DNA from: SKLM01 sp964575455
GTDB lineage: Bacteria > Chloroflexota > Anaerolineae > B4-G1
Assembly: GCA_964575455.1 (NCBI GenBank)
Contig: CAZNRX010000016.1
Span: forward strand, 4,995 to 68,994
Length of the DNA stretch: 64,000 bases
Direction: 5' to 3'
In this document: positions 57,660 through 64,000 of the stretch, in pieces
Layout of the letters: each line of letters opens with the position of its first letter
How positions within the stretch are numbered: the stretch's first letter is position 1
Notes under the pieces: model-generated
Told to the model about the DNA's origin: nothing
Seen by the model: only the letters and a program-made list of their open reading frames with translations
The model's database searches: none
Program-made: the position numbers and the translations under genes

Positions 57660-58472
57660 CTATTCGCGTCTATCGGCCCGCGGAGCGCGCCGCTGCCAGA
57701 GCCCGACGCCCCAGCGCACGATGGCCAGCTGGGAGAGGCCGATCCAGATCAGGAGCAGGGTAGCTCCCCAGGCGACTGTCTGAATCGGGCGGCCCACGTT
57801 TTGGCGGGCGGTTCCCACGCGCGTCTGGAGCTGCTCCAGATTGCTGCGGTGACTGCTGAGCGCCGCGTCGGCGTCGACCACGTTCTGGCGGATGCCCAAC
57901 ATATGGTCTCCCATGAGCGCGATGCCGCTTTGGACGTCGTCGAGGCTGGCGCTGGTCTCAAGCAGTCCGGCTCCCATAGCGCGCAAGCTCTCGGGCACCG
58001 GCGCCAGGCCCGCCCCGGCCTCCGCCACGGCTTGATCGAGCGGGATATTCGGATCGTAGCCTCCAACGCCGAGCTGCTGAAGGCTGCGGAGCAGCTGATC
58101 GATCACCGCAGCTGTCTCCTCCAGCGCATCCAGGGCCAGCAGCGAGGCCTCAATGCTCTGTGGCAGATCATCTTCGGCCAGTCCAGCTATCTCGTCGACC
58201 GTCACCCGGGTGCTGCTCAACGTTTGACTCACGTCGAGCGTTGTGGTGTAGAGGCCATTGATGGCGATGGCGGCGCCGTCCAGCGTGGTAGACGCTACGT
58301 CCAGCGAGCGGTCGACATCCTTCAGTGTGTCTGAGAGCAGGAGCAGGCTATCGTCGGCCGCGACTGCGACATCCTCGGCCGCGCGCCAGACGTAGATCAC
58401 GCCCAGGGCGCTGAGCGCGATCCCCAGGGCGCCAAGTAGGATGAGCAACGTGCCTAGGATACGTCGAGTCAT
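57660..58472 (-). CDS. Two-TM coiled-coil membrane protein
   Basis: The 270-residue protein has a membrane helix at each end (about 5-30 and 233-253) enclosing about 200 residues of heptad-like sequence rich in Leu, Asp, Ala and Ser (LLLLSDTLKDVDRSLDVAST, NVVDADAALSSHRSNLEQLQ). It resembles extracytoplasmic coiled-coil or methyl-accepting-like sensor regions, but there is no signalling domain. No function is recognised. Its ATG overlaps the TGA of the KARI-like/SCP2 gene (ATGA), so the two are translationally coupled. Confidence 0.65.
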   Translation of the reverse strand: MTRRILGTLLILLGALGIALSALGVIYVWRAAEDVAVAADDSLLLLSDTLKDVDRSLDVASTTLDGAAIAINGLYTTTLDVSQTLSSTRVTVDEIAGLAEDDLPQSIEASLLALDALEETAAVIDQLLRSLQQLGVGGYDPNIPLDQAVAEAGAGLAPVPESLRAMGAGLLETSASLDDVQSGIALMGDHMLGIRQNVVDADAALSSHRSNLEQLQTRVGTARQNVGRPIQTVAWGATLLLIWIGLSQLAIVRWGVGLWQRRAPRADRRE

Positions 58473-60121
58473 GAGGGCACCTCCTCTTGTTCGGTCACGC
58501 GCTTGCGTGCTTCCTGGTAGAGCGCGGTCAGGTCGTTCTGGACCCGCTGCACGGTCATAGCTCGACGGGCGTCGCCGTCGAACGAGATCTTCCCCGACAT
58601 GGCCGCCCGAGCGGGGTTGATTCGGCCGGTGAACATCGCATCCATCACATCGGCGTCCATCTCCAGCCGGACCTCCGCCGGAGCTGGTGGCTGGCCCAGA
58701 CCGCCAATGACCGTGCCGTCCTGGAAGCCCAGGTAGACCTCCAGGCTTGGATCTTGCAGCACGTAGTGCGTGGTCAACTGGCGTCCCTTGGCAAACTCTT
58801 TTAAGGCCGGGTCGTCTGCGGCGAGCTCGACGAAGGCGTCTAAGACGCGCTTCATCTCTCCCTCGCTCAGTGGCTGGAGTGGGGTTGAGACGTCTTGTTG
58901 CCGCTCTTCACGCCCAGTCGAGCTGCGACCGCTTCCCAGACCACGCAGTGCGGCCAAGACCCGCCTGACAAGCCCCTGACGCGTCGCGTCCCCCGCTCTT
59001 GTCCCCACCGGGGTGGGGGAGGCCCCCCCTCTCGTCCCCCCCAGAGGGGGGGAGGCCCCCGCTCTTGTCCCCACCGGGGTGGGGGAGGCCCCCCCTCTCG
59101 TCCCCCCCAGAGGGGGGGAGGTTGGATGCGGTCCCCCGACATCGTGGAGGGCCTCACGAAGCTCCGTCTCCAACTCGTAGAGCGGAATGGAGCGAGCTGA
59201 CTCCTTGAGCATCTCCAAGGTGGGGTACCCCTCCTCCTGCTCGGCCGTCCACTCCTCTGCGAACTGTCCGCTCCGGATCTCATCCAGGCCATCCCGCATT
59301 CTATCGCGCAGTCCAGGGAGCTGGAAGCGCATGCCGCGCGACATGGAGCCATACTGGCTGGTGCGGCTGTGAAGCTGGCTCTGTTCCACCATGCCCAACT
59401 CGGCAATCTTCCCCAGCGTGTAGGAAAACTCACCGGACATGTACAGCTCCAGCAAGACCGCTGCCGGGGGATACCCTTCCTCCAGCATCAGCTCTACGGC
59501 CGTGGTCAGTACCTTGCCGAAGGCCGGGCCGAAGCACTGCTCGGTGAACAGGTCGAGCTCGGCCTCCTGTGCAAAGGTAACCTCCACCACGCCGGCCCGC
59601 GTCGAGCCGATGCCCTTGGCAATCGCCAGGGCAATGGCCAGGGCCTGGCCTGTGTGATCCTGCGCCACGCCAATGAACGATGGGAATCCACGGCCGGCCA
59701 CGTACAGGTCCCGCACGCCGGCCCCGATCATGCGGGGAGCGACCAGCACTACGTCCACGTCGTCAGGTGGATGAAGGAGATCGAAGGCGATGTTGTAGCC
59801 TGAGGCAAAGACGAGTGCGTCACCCGGCTCCAGCTGAGGTGCGATCTGCGCCTCAAACACCGCGGGCATCACCTCGTCCGGTATCAGGAGCAGCGCCAGG
59901 CTGGCCTCAGCGGCGGCATCGCGGATGGACGCCACCGAGAAGCCATCCTCGCGAGCCTGCTCGGCGTAGCGGTCCTCTCGATTGCCGATGATGACGTCGA
60001 GGCCGCTGTCGCGAAGGTTCAGCGCCTGAGCACGTCCCTGGTTGCCGTAGCCTATCACGGCGATGGTTTGACCTTCGAGTATGCTCAGATCTGCGTCCCG
60101 GTCGTAGTAAAGCTCCATCAA
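58469..60121 (-). CDS. KARI-like NAD(P)-binding protein fused to SCP2 domain
   Basis: Residues 1-330 resemble class I ketol-acid reductoisomerase: Rossmann motif VIGYGNQGRAQALNLRDSG (22-40), the metal ligands Asp190 and Glu194 (DLFTEQ) and the knotted helical domain. However the catalytic His107 is Ser (FASGYN), Lys130 is Arg (VAPRMIG) and one later Glu is Ser229. So it is probably not the valine/isoleucine enzyme. Residues 334-377 are a repeat-encoded linker; about 420-540 form an SCP2 sterol/lipid-binding domain (EVYLGFQDGTVIGGL, GRINPARAAMSGKISFDGD). An oxidoreductase acting on a lipid or CoA-like substrate is inferred. TTG at 60121 has GGGAGG 7 nt upstream; the next codon is ATG. Confidence 0.75.
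   Translation of the reverse strand: MMELYYDRDADLSILEGQTIAVIGYGNQGRAQALNLRDSGLDVIIGNREDRYAEQAREDGFSVASIRDAAAEASLALLLIPDEVMPAVFEAQIAPQLEPGDALVFASGYNIAFDLLHPPDDVDVVLVAPRMIGAGVRDLYVAGRGFPSFIGVAQDHTGQALAIALAIAKGIGSTRAGVVEVTFAQEAELDLFTEQCFGPAFGKVLTTAVELMLEEGYPPAAVLLELYMSGEFSYTLGKIAELGMVEQSQLHSRTSQYGSMSRGMRFQLPGLRDRMRDGLDEIRSGQFAEEWTAEQEEGYPTLEMLKESARSIPLYELETELREALHDVGGPHPTSPPLGGTRGGASPTPVGTRAGASPPLGGTRGGASPTPVGTRAGDATRQGLVRRVLAALRGLGSGRSSTGREERQQDVSTPLQPLSEGEMKRVLDAFVELAADDPALKEFAKGRQLTTHYVLQDPSLEVYLGFQDGTVIGGLGQPPAPAEVRLEMDADVMDAMFTGRINPARAAMSGKISFDGDARRAMTVQRVQNDLTALYQEARKRVTEQEEVPS
58991..59121 (-). repeat. Two 66-bp palindromic repeats in the KARI-like/SCP2 gene
   Basis: A 66-bp unit (CTCTTGTCCCCACCGGGGTG plus CTCTCGTCCCCCCCAGAGGG cores) occurs twice and encodes PPLGGTRGGA and SPTPVGTRAG twice each. 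It lies exactly in the linker between the two domains and is related to the dnaE2 array. Confidence 0.85.
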
Positions 60122-60125
60122 TGGA

Positions 60126-60235
60126 CTACCTCCCTAAACACAAAGAGCGCGAAATGACACGAAGAGCACGACGTAACACGAAAGGCACGAAAAGCACGGA
60201 AACACGAATAGCATGAATAGCACGAACGGCACGAG
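60126..60235. repeat. CACGAARAGC repeats in the leader of the KARI-like gene
   Basis: About ten degenerate units such as ACACGAAGAGCACGA and ACACGAAAGGCACGA fill the transcribed leader, between promoter 60264-60292 and the start at 60121. Confidence 0.7.
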
Positions 60236-60263
60236 ATGTTCGGCAGTATCTAGCATGTGGGAA

Positions 60264-60292
60264 AGTATACTCTGAGAGGGATGAGCTGACAA
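60264..60292 (-). promoter_or_regulatory. Promoter of the KARI-like/SCP2 gene
   Basis: Minus-strand TTGTCA (60292-60287) and TATACT (60269-60264) with 17-bp spacing. Confidence 0.75.
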
Positions 60293-60322
60293 ATGCACGG
60301 GCAGGCTTTCTGTCGCTTCCGC

Positions 60323-60350
60323 TTGACATGTCCGAAAGGATGTGTAGAAT
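60323..60350 (+). promoter_or_regulatory. Promoter of the LarA-family gene
   Basis: TTGACA (60323-60328) and TAGAAT (60345-60350) with 16-bp spacing, divergent from the KARI-like promoter 30 bp away. Confidence 0.7.
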
Positions 60351-60358
60351 TGCCCATC

Positions 60359-60402
60359 CACAAACACGAAGGACACGAAGAGCACGAAGAGCGCGAAGGT
60401 TG
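60359..60402. repeat. CACGAAGAGC repeats in the leader of the LarA-family gene
   Basis: Four units of CACGAAGGA/CACGAAGAG lie just after the transcription start expected from 60323-60350, mirroring the repeats on the other side of the divergent promoters. The 346-bp gap 60122-60467 contains only these promoters and repeats. Confidence 0.7.
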
Positions 60403-60467
60403 GACTGCGGGCTACTGAGCCCTATCAAGGCCCGTGGGGCGTGCTACATTTACTTGAGACGGAGGCC

Positions 60468-61814
60468 ATGAGACCAGTCACACTGCGGTGGGGGAGACAG
60501 AAGCTGCTGCATCTGGGGATGCCTGTTGAGTGGCGGGTGGTTACTGAGAGCGACGTCCGGCCACCTGAGCCCATTCAGGATCTCCCGGCTGCCATTCGCA
60601 GAGGGCTGGACGAGCCTGTTGGATGCTCCCCACTGCACGATTTGGTCGATCCGGACACGACCATCGCCTTGGTGATGGATGATCCTGGGCGGCCCACGCC
60701 GGTCAGCCACTTGACGGCGGTGATCCTGGACGCGCTCATTGAGGCTGGAGCGCGTCCAGAGAACATCACCGGGCTGTTCGCCGTTGGCGCTCACAGGACG
60801 ATGGACGACGAGGAGATGGAGGCGCGAGCGGGTGTCTCCGTGACGTCGCAGATCGCGTGCACCAGCTTCGACTGTCACGATGAGAGCGCCTTTGTGGACC
60901 TTGGGCGCACGCGGCGAGGCACCCCGGTCCACCTGAACAGCATCGCGGCAGAGGCTGATCTGCGCATTCTGGTGGGGACCATCGAGCCGCACCCCCAGGC
61001 AGGCTTTGGCGGCGGGTTCAAGAATCTGCTCCCCGGTCTGGCCGGCGCGGCGACCATCGGTCACAATCATCTGCTGATGCCCTCGGCGGAGCGCTACAAC
61101 ATGATCGGCACCCTGCCCGATGAGAACCCGATGCGACTGGACCTGGAAGAGGCGGGCCGCATGATCGATGGCCCGACGTTCATCTTCAACGTTGTGCTGG
61201 ACCTGCAGCTGGAGCCGGTGGCCATCGTCTGTGGGGACGCTGTTGCGGCCCACCGGGCCGGAGTGGCTATCTCTCGCGAGATCTACGGGGTGAACGTGCA
61301 CCATCAGGTCGACGTCGTGATCAGCAGTGCCTATCCGATGGGCCAGGACTTGCGTCAGGCCGGGAAGGGCATCCTCAACGTCGCCGGGGCCTGTCGACCC
61401 GGGGGCGTGATCGTTGGGTTCATGAGATGTGAGAAGGGCTTGGGCGAGGTGACGTTACCCCGCTTCTCCTTTCCGCTCTCGCTGGCTCGGAGCCTGGTCA
61501 GTGCGCTGGGCAGTCGCGGGATAGCTTTCGTGGCGCGGCGCATTCCCGGGGTGGCGCCCGAGGATCGCTTCATGATCAACTTCGGTCTGCAGCTCCTGAA
61601 GGACTATCACGTGCTTATCTTCTCCCCTCATCTGAAACAAGCCTACGGGGACCGTTTCCCTCCGGTGCTGTATGACGACCAGACGCAGCTTTTCGAGGAC
61701 GTCAGCCGACTTGTGAGAGGAGCTGCGTCGACCCGTGCGCGTGCCCCGGAGGTGGCGGTCTTCCACCATGGTGGGGTCAGCTTTCCGATCGTTGCACAGT
61801 CGAGAGGACAATAG
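60468..61814 (+). CDS. LarA-family nickel-pincer racemase/epimerase (DUF2088)
   Basis: The 448-residue protein matches LarA, the lactate racemase that uses a nickel-pincer nucleotide. The expected residues fall almost at LarA numbering: His109 (VGAHRTM), His175 (EPHPQAGFGGGFKNL), the cofactor-binding Lys185 and His201 (GHNHLL). The substrate may be lactate or another 2-hydroxy acid. The cofactor synthesis genes larB, larC and larE are not in the window. ATG at 60468 follows GACGGAGG; an in-frame GTG at 60441 has no ribosome site. Confidence 0.9.
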   Translation: MRPVTLRWGRQKLLHLGMPVEWRVVTESDVRPPEPIQDLPAAIRRGLDEPVGCSPLHDLVDPDTTIALVMDDPGRPTPVSHLTAVILDALIEAGARPENITGLFAVGAHRTMDDEEMEARAGVSVTSQIACTSFDCHDESAFVDLGRTRRGTPVHLNSIAAEADLRILVGTIEPHPQAGFGGGFKNLLPGLAGAATIGHNHLLMPSAERYNMIGTLPDENPMRLDLEEAGRMIDGPTFIFNVVLDLQLEPVAIVCGDAVAAHRAGVAISREIYGVNVHHQVDVVISSAYPMGQDLRQAGKGILNVAGACRPGGVIVGFMRCEKGLGEVTLPRFSFPLSLARSLVSALGSRGIAFVARRIPGVAPEDRFMINFGLQLLKDYHVLIFSPHLKQAYGDRFPPVLYDDQTQLFEDVSRLVRGAASTRARAPEVAVFHHGGVSFPIVAQSRGQ

Positions 61815-61816
61815 CT

Positions 61817-63424
61817 ATGCTAATCAAGAAGCGGACGAGGAAGGTGCTAACCGCCCTCGCCGTGCTTCTCACGACATGCTTCGCGCCTGGATGCGAAGGC
61901 GCGAACACAGAATCAACGTGGAACACGAAAGGCGCGAAGGGCTCCTTCGACGATGCTGATGACAGCACGGCGGTCAGCGTGCCCGAGACCACGATGTACT
62001 GGCAGGGCGAGATGGTGGGCGAGGTAAGCCAGCACTCGGTTATCCTGCGAGCCCGACTGGCGGTCAAGGAGACGGCTCTCTTCGGCGACATCCGAGGGCG
62101 CTCCGGTGTGGCGGCCTTCGCGCTATCGAAGGATGAGGATTTCCAGCGTGCCTTTCGCACCGGCTGGATGGAGGCCTCAGCCGCGGATGACTACATCATC
62201 CAGGCCAAGGTGACGGATCTGGAAGCGGGCACGCGCTACTACTATAAGCTGCTTTCAAACACGAAGGGCACGAAGGTGGAGGCTGGGCCGGTGGGCACGT
62301 TCCGGATGTTGGACGAGAAGGGGGTCGCTCGGGAGACCAGTCTGGTGATCGTCACCAGCATGCATCGCTACAGCTTCCGAGCCACGGCTCTGCGGGACCT
62401 GGCCTTTCGCCAGAGGGCGCTCGGCTTCCCCTCGCTGGAAGCGATCGTCTCACGCAGCCCGGACTTCTTCGTGGGCACGGGCGATAACGTCTACTATGAC
62501 TGCCCCTACCTCGGTCGGGCGAAGACGCGCAGAACGATGCGCGCCAAGTGGCACAAGCAGTTCGCCACGCCGCGCTTCAAAGCCCTGTTCCGGAACGTGC
62601 CGACCTACTGGATGAAGGACGACCACGACTATCGCTACGATGACGCGGACCCCTACGGCTCGGTCGAGCCGCTGCCCGAGCTTGGCGCCGAGACGTTCCT
62701 GGAGCAGGTGCCAGTGGTCGACCTGCAGGCGGAGGATCCGCTTACGTATCGCACCCACCGAATCAACGACCTGCTGCAGATATGGCTGTTGGAAGCACGG
62801 GACCATCGCGATCCAAACAACAAGCCCCCGGGTCCCGACAAGACCATGTGGGGGGATGAGCAGAAGGCGTGGTTGAAGCGGACGTTGCTGAGCAGCGACG
62901 CCACGTTCAAGGTCATCATCTCGTCCACGCCGATGGTCGGCCCCGATGATGCGTGGACCGGCGTACAGGGCGGGATCTTGGCGCCTCTGTTTGGGGGCAA
63001 CCCACTGGGGCAGGCAGGGGACAAGAGGAAGCGGGACAACCACACCAACCCGTATGGCTTTGACGATGAGGCGGAGGCGTTCTTCGACTGGCTTGTGGAG
63101 CATGACCTCGACAAGGAGAACGTCACCTTCGTCTGCGGGGATCGGCACTGGCAGTATCACTCCATCCATCCCGACGGATTTGAGGAGTTCAGCGCCGGTG
63201 CCCTGGTCGACGGCAGCTCGCGCCTGGGGCCCCGACCCGGCGATGAGGGTTCCACCGATCCCGACGGGGTCGTGTCGCAGCCCTACCAGCAGGAGGAGCC
63301 TGGCGGGGGGTTCCTTGAGCTGACCGTCTATCCAGCGGATGGGGGCACGCCAGCGACGGCGGCGTTTACGTTCTACGACAAGCATGGTACGCGCCTCTAT
63401 CGTGTGCAGAGGGTGGCGCACTGA
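61817..63424 (+). CDS. phoD: PhoD-like alkaline phosphatase/phosphodiesterase lipoprotein
   Basis: The 535-residue exported protein has a lipobox APGC (Cys26), an N-terminal fibronectin-like domain (YWQGEMVGEVSQHSVILRAR, VTDLEAGTRYYYKL) and a PhoD metallophosphatase domain: FFVGTGDNVYYD, WMKDDHDYRYDD, ISSTPMVGPDD, FVCGDRHWQYHS. The Asp, Asn and His ligands for Fe3+/Ca2+ are present. It should release phosphate from phosphodiesters outside the cell. Two CACGAAGG-type repeats are read in frame: NTKGAKG (about 36) and NTKGTK (about 149). It starts 2 nt after the LarA-family stop, with AGAGGA before the ATG. Confidence 0.9.
   Translation: MLIKKRTRKVLTALAVLLTTCFAPGCEGANTESTWNTKGAKGSFDDADDSTAVSVPETTMYWQGEMVGEVSQHSVILRARLAVKETALFGDIRGRSGVAAFALSKDEDFQRAFRTGWMEASAADDYIIQAKVTDLEAGTRYYYKLLSNTKGTKVEAGPVGTFRMLDEKGVARETSLVIVTSMHRYSFRATALRDLAFRQRALGFPSLEAIVSRSPDFFVGTGDNVYYDCPYLGRAKTRRTMRAKWHKQFATPRFKALFRNVPTYWMKDDHDYRYDDADPYGSVEPLPELGAETFLEQVPVVDLQAEDPLTYRTHRINDLLQIWLLEARDHRDPNNKPPGPDKTMWGDEQKAWLKRTLLSSDATFKVIISSTPMVGPDDAWTGVQGGILAPLFGGNPLGQAGDKRKRDNHTNPYGFDDEAEAFFDWLVEHDLDKENVTFVCGDRHWQYHSIHPDGFEEFSAGALVDGSSRLGPRPGDEGSTDPDGVVSQPYQQEEPGGGFLELTVYPADGGTPATAAFTFYDKHGTRLYRVQRVAH
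61917..61942 (+). repeat. CACGAAAGGCGCGAAGGG repeat inside phoD, copy 1
   Basis: A unit of the CACGAARGGC family read as NTKGAKG, in the linker after the lipobox. Confidence 0.6.
62257..62280 (+). repeat. CACGAAGGGCACGAAGG repeat inside phoD, copy 2
   Basis: A second unit read as NTKGTK in the same frame as copy 1, in a loop at the end of the fibronectin-like domain. Confidence 0.6.
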
Positions 63425-63623
63425 CGTCTGGGAGATCGTCCCACAGCGCGGTGCTGCTTCTCGCGCTGGGTGCGATGGTGAGCGGGGTATGTGGGTGGCG
63501 CGAAGAGGTCATCTTCTATTTTCCTCACTGCTGCATCCGCGCGCGGATCGAGCCCAGGGGCCGCTGTGTCTGGCCGGCCACGCTGACCGTCGGGTGTAGG
63601 ATTTCGGGCGGCTGTTCAACGAC

Positions 63624-63803
63624 GTGGTGACGGAGGTTGAGAAGTGGTACCTGCTCATCCTGCACCTGGTGCCCCTGAAGCGTTGGCGTGGTCGACGGTT
63701 GGCCGTGTTGGTCCTGGTTGGCTTTGCGATCTTGATCCTCAACTTCGTTGGTCTGCCTTGGCTTGTGCGCGTGGTTCGATTGGAGACCCTTCACGGCTTC
63801 TGA
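63624..63803 (+). pseudogene. C-terminal fragment of a membrane protein, possibly CcsA-like
   Basis: An open stretch of 59 codons from GTG 63624 encodes one strong membrane helix, LAVLVLVGFAILILNFVGLP, followed by WLVRVVRLETLHGF. The pattern resembles the end of cytochrome c assembly proteins (GFAxxLxNFxGVN...LHSY), but the match is short. Upstream in frame there is a stop at 63597-63599, and the region 63425-63600 holds no recognisable gene, so this looks like a decayed remnant. It may also be a small membrane protein. Confidence 0.35.
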
Positions 63804-63887
63804 TCGCGGTTCCTGTTCTGGGCTTGCGAGTTGCGTGGAGGGTAACTGTCCATCTCCTGCTCCTGGCGGGTGGCTTGGGACGGGCCA

Positions 63888-64000
63888 GTGATAGCTCGAG
63901 ACGAGCTACGCGATGTTGAGCATAAGATCGCTGGATTGCGAATCCAGCTGGAGCGTGGGGGGAATGAGCTGGAGCGTGGGGGGAATGAGCTGGAGCGTGG
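63888..64000 (+). CDS. Partial coiled-coil protein at window edge
   Basis: From GTG 63888 the frame is open to the end of the window: MIARDELRDVEHKIAGLRIQ then LERGGNE units. The sequence is helical and charged. The last three units come from a 21-bp tandem repeat, so the true protein cannot be judged. No clear ribosome site; low certainty. Confidence 0.35.
   Translation, partial: MIARDELRDVEHKIAGLRIQLERGGNELERGGNELER
63949..64000 (+). repeat. 21-bp tandem repeat at the window edge
   Basis: GAGCTGGAGCGTGGGGGGAAT repeats nearly three times and continues past the window, in frame as ELERGGN. Array length is unknown. Confidence 0.8.

Noticed and set aside
1..64000. tRNA and rRNA genes
   Set aside because: No cloverleaf with a GTTCRA-type T loop and acceptor stem, and no rRNA-like stretch, was found by eye; a tRNA scan would be decisive.

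Overview
The window is GC-rich, gene-dense bacterial DNA, most likely from a Chloroflexota (Anaerolineae-like) genome. This is inferred from a secreted protein ending in an LFLPIIFRN-type tail of the kind common in that phylum, a LexA box of the GAACATATGTTC type, lipoproteins with long Pro/Thr/Glu linkers, and the mix of families (tandem UspA, cyclic glucan synthase, MgtC-DUF4010, DUF72, PRC-barrel, baeRF). No rRNA, tRNA or CRISPR array was seen.

Layout. 1-0.6 kb: a sigma70 promoter, tandem glycine riboswitch and intrinsic terminator, all on the minus strand, lead into a class V aminotransferase whose first 14 codons are at the window edge. 0.6-8.5 kb (minus): PAS/GAF histidine kinase, a TetR-type protein lacking its DNA-binding domain, a deacetylase-like lipoprotein and a secreted tandem alpha/beta-hydrolase-like protein; two spaced palindromes lie at the kinase promoter. 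8.7-10.2 kb: an inositol-monophosphatase-family enzyme, divergent from a c-type cytochrome lipoprotein. 10.3-20.2 kb (minus): a tightly packed surface-polysaccharide operon (nucleotidyltransferase-like, B12-binding radical SAM, O-antigen ligase, FG-GAP lipoprotein, unknown anchor protein, GT39-type transferase, Wzx-like flippase, methyltransferase). 20.3-22.1 kb: UbiA prenyltransferase divergent from an OmpR-like response regulator.

22.5-46.5 kb (plus): MgtC-DUF4010, HtrA, UspA pair, a 9-kb cyclic beta-glucan synthase gene split by a frameshift at a G7 tract, remnants of PolX and a rhomboid protease, ligA, a frameshifted double PRC-barrel gene, DUF72, a ribosome hibernation-like factor, two adjacent 155-bp MITEs with CTAG target duplications, a P-type Ca2+-type ATPase, baeRF and a lipid kinase. 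The gene set resembles a stress/dormancy module. 46.4-51.7 kb (minus): YjbQ, a GT2, a PPC-domain protein, two ABC-2 permeases with no ATPase beside them, and a TetR regulator with a perfect 22-bp operator. 51.8-56.9 kb: an SOS-controlled ImuB-DnaE2 mutagenesis operon. 57-64 kb: DUF1622 lipoprotein, a KARI-like/SCP2 fusion coupled to a two-TM coiled-coil protein, a LarA-family racemase, PhoD-like phosphatase and window-edge fragments.

The most unusual property is a population of short repeats inside protein-coding genes and their leaders: a 30-bp unit (three copies in the O-antigen ligase, with a 28-bp exact match in the glucan synthase read in another frame), palindromic G/C-rich units in DnaE2 and the KARI-like gene, an 18-bp unit encoding STQSPG in both DnaE2 and ImuB, GGGCGGCCCG units twice in the glucan synthase, and CACGAAGRGC units in leaders and in phoD. 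These behave like the in-frame palindromic elements of Rickettsia but appear unrelated in sequence.
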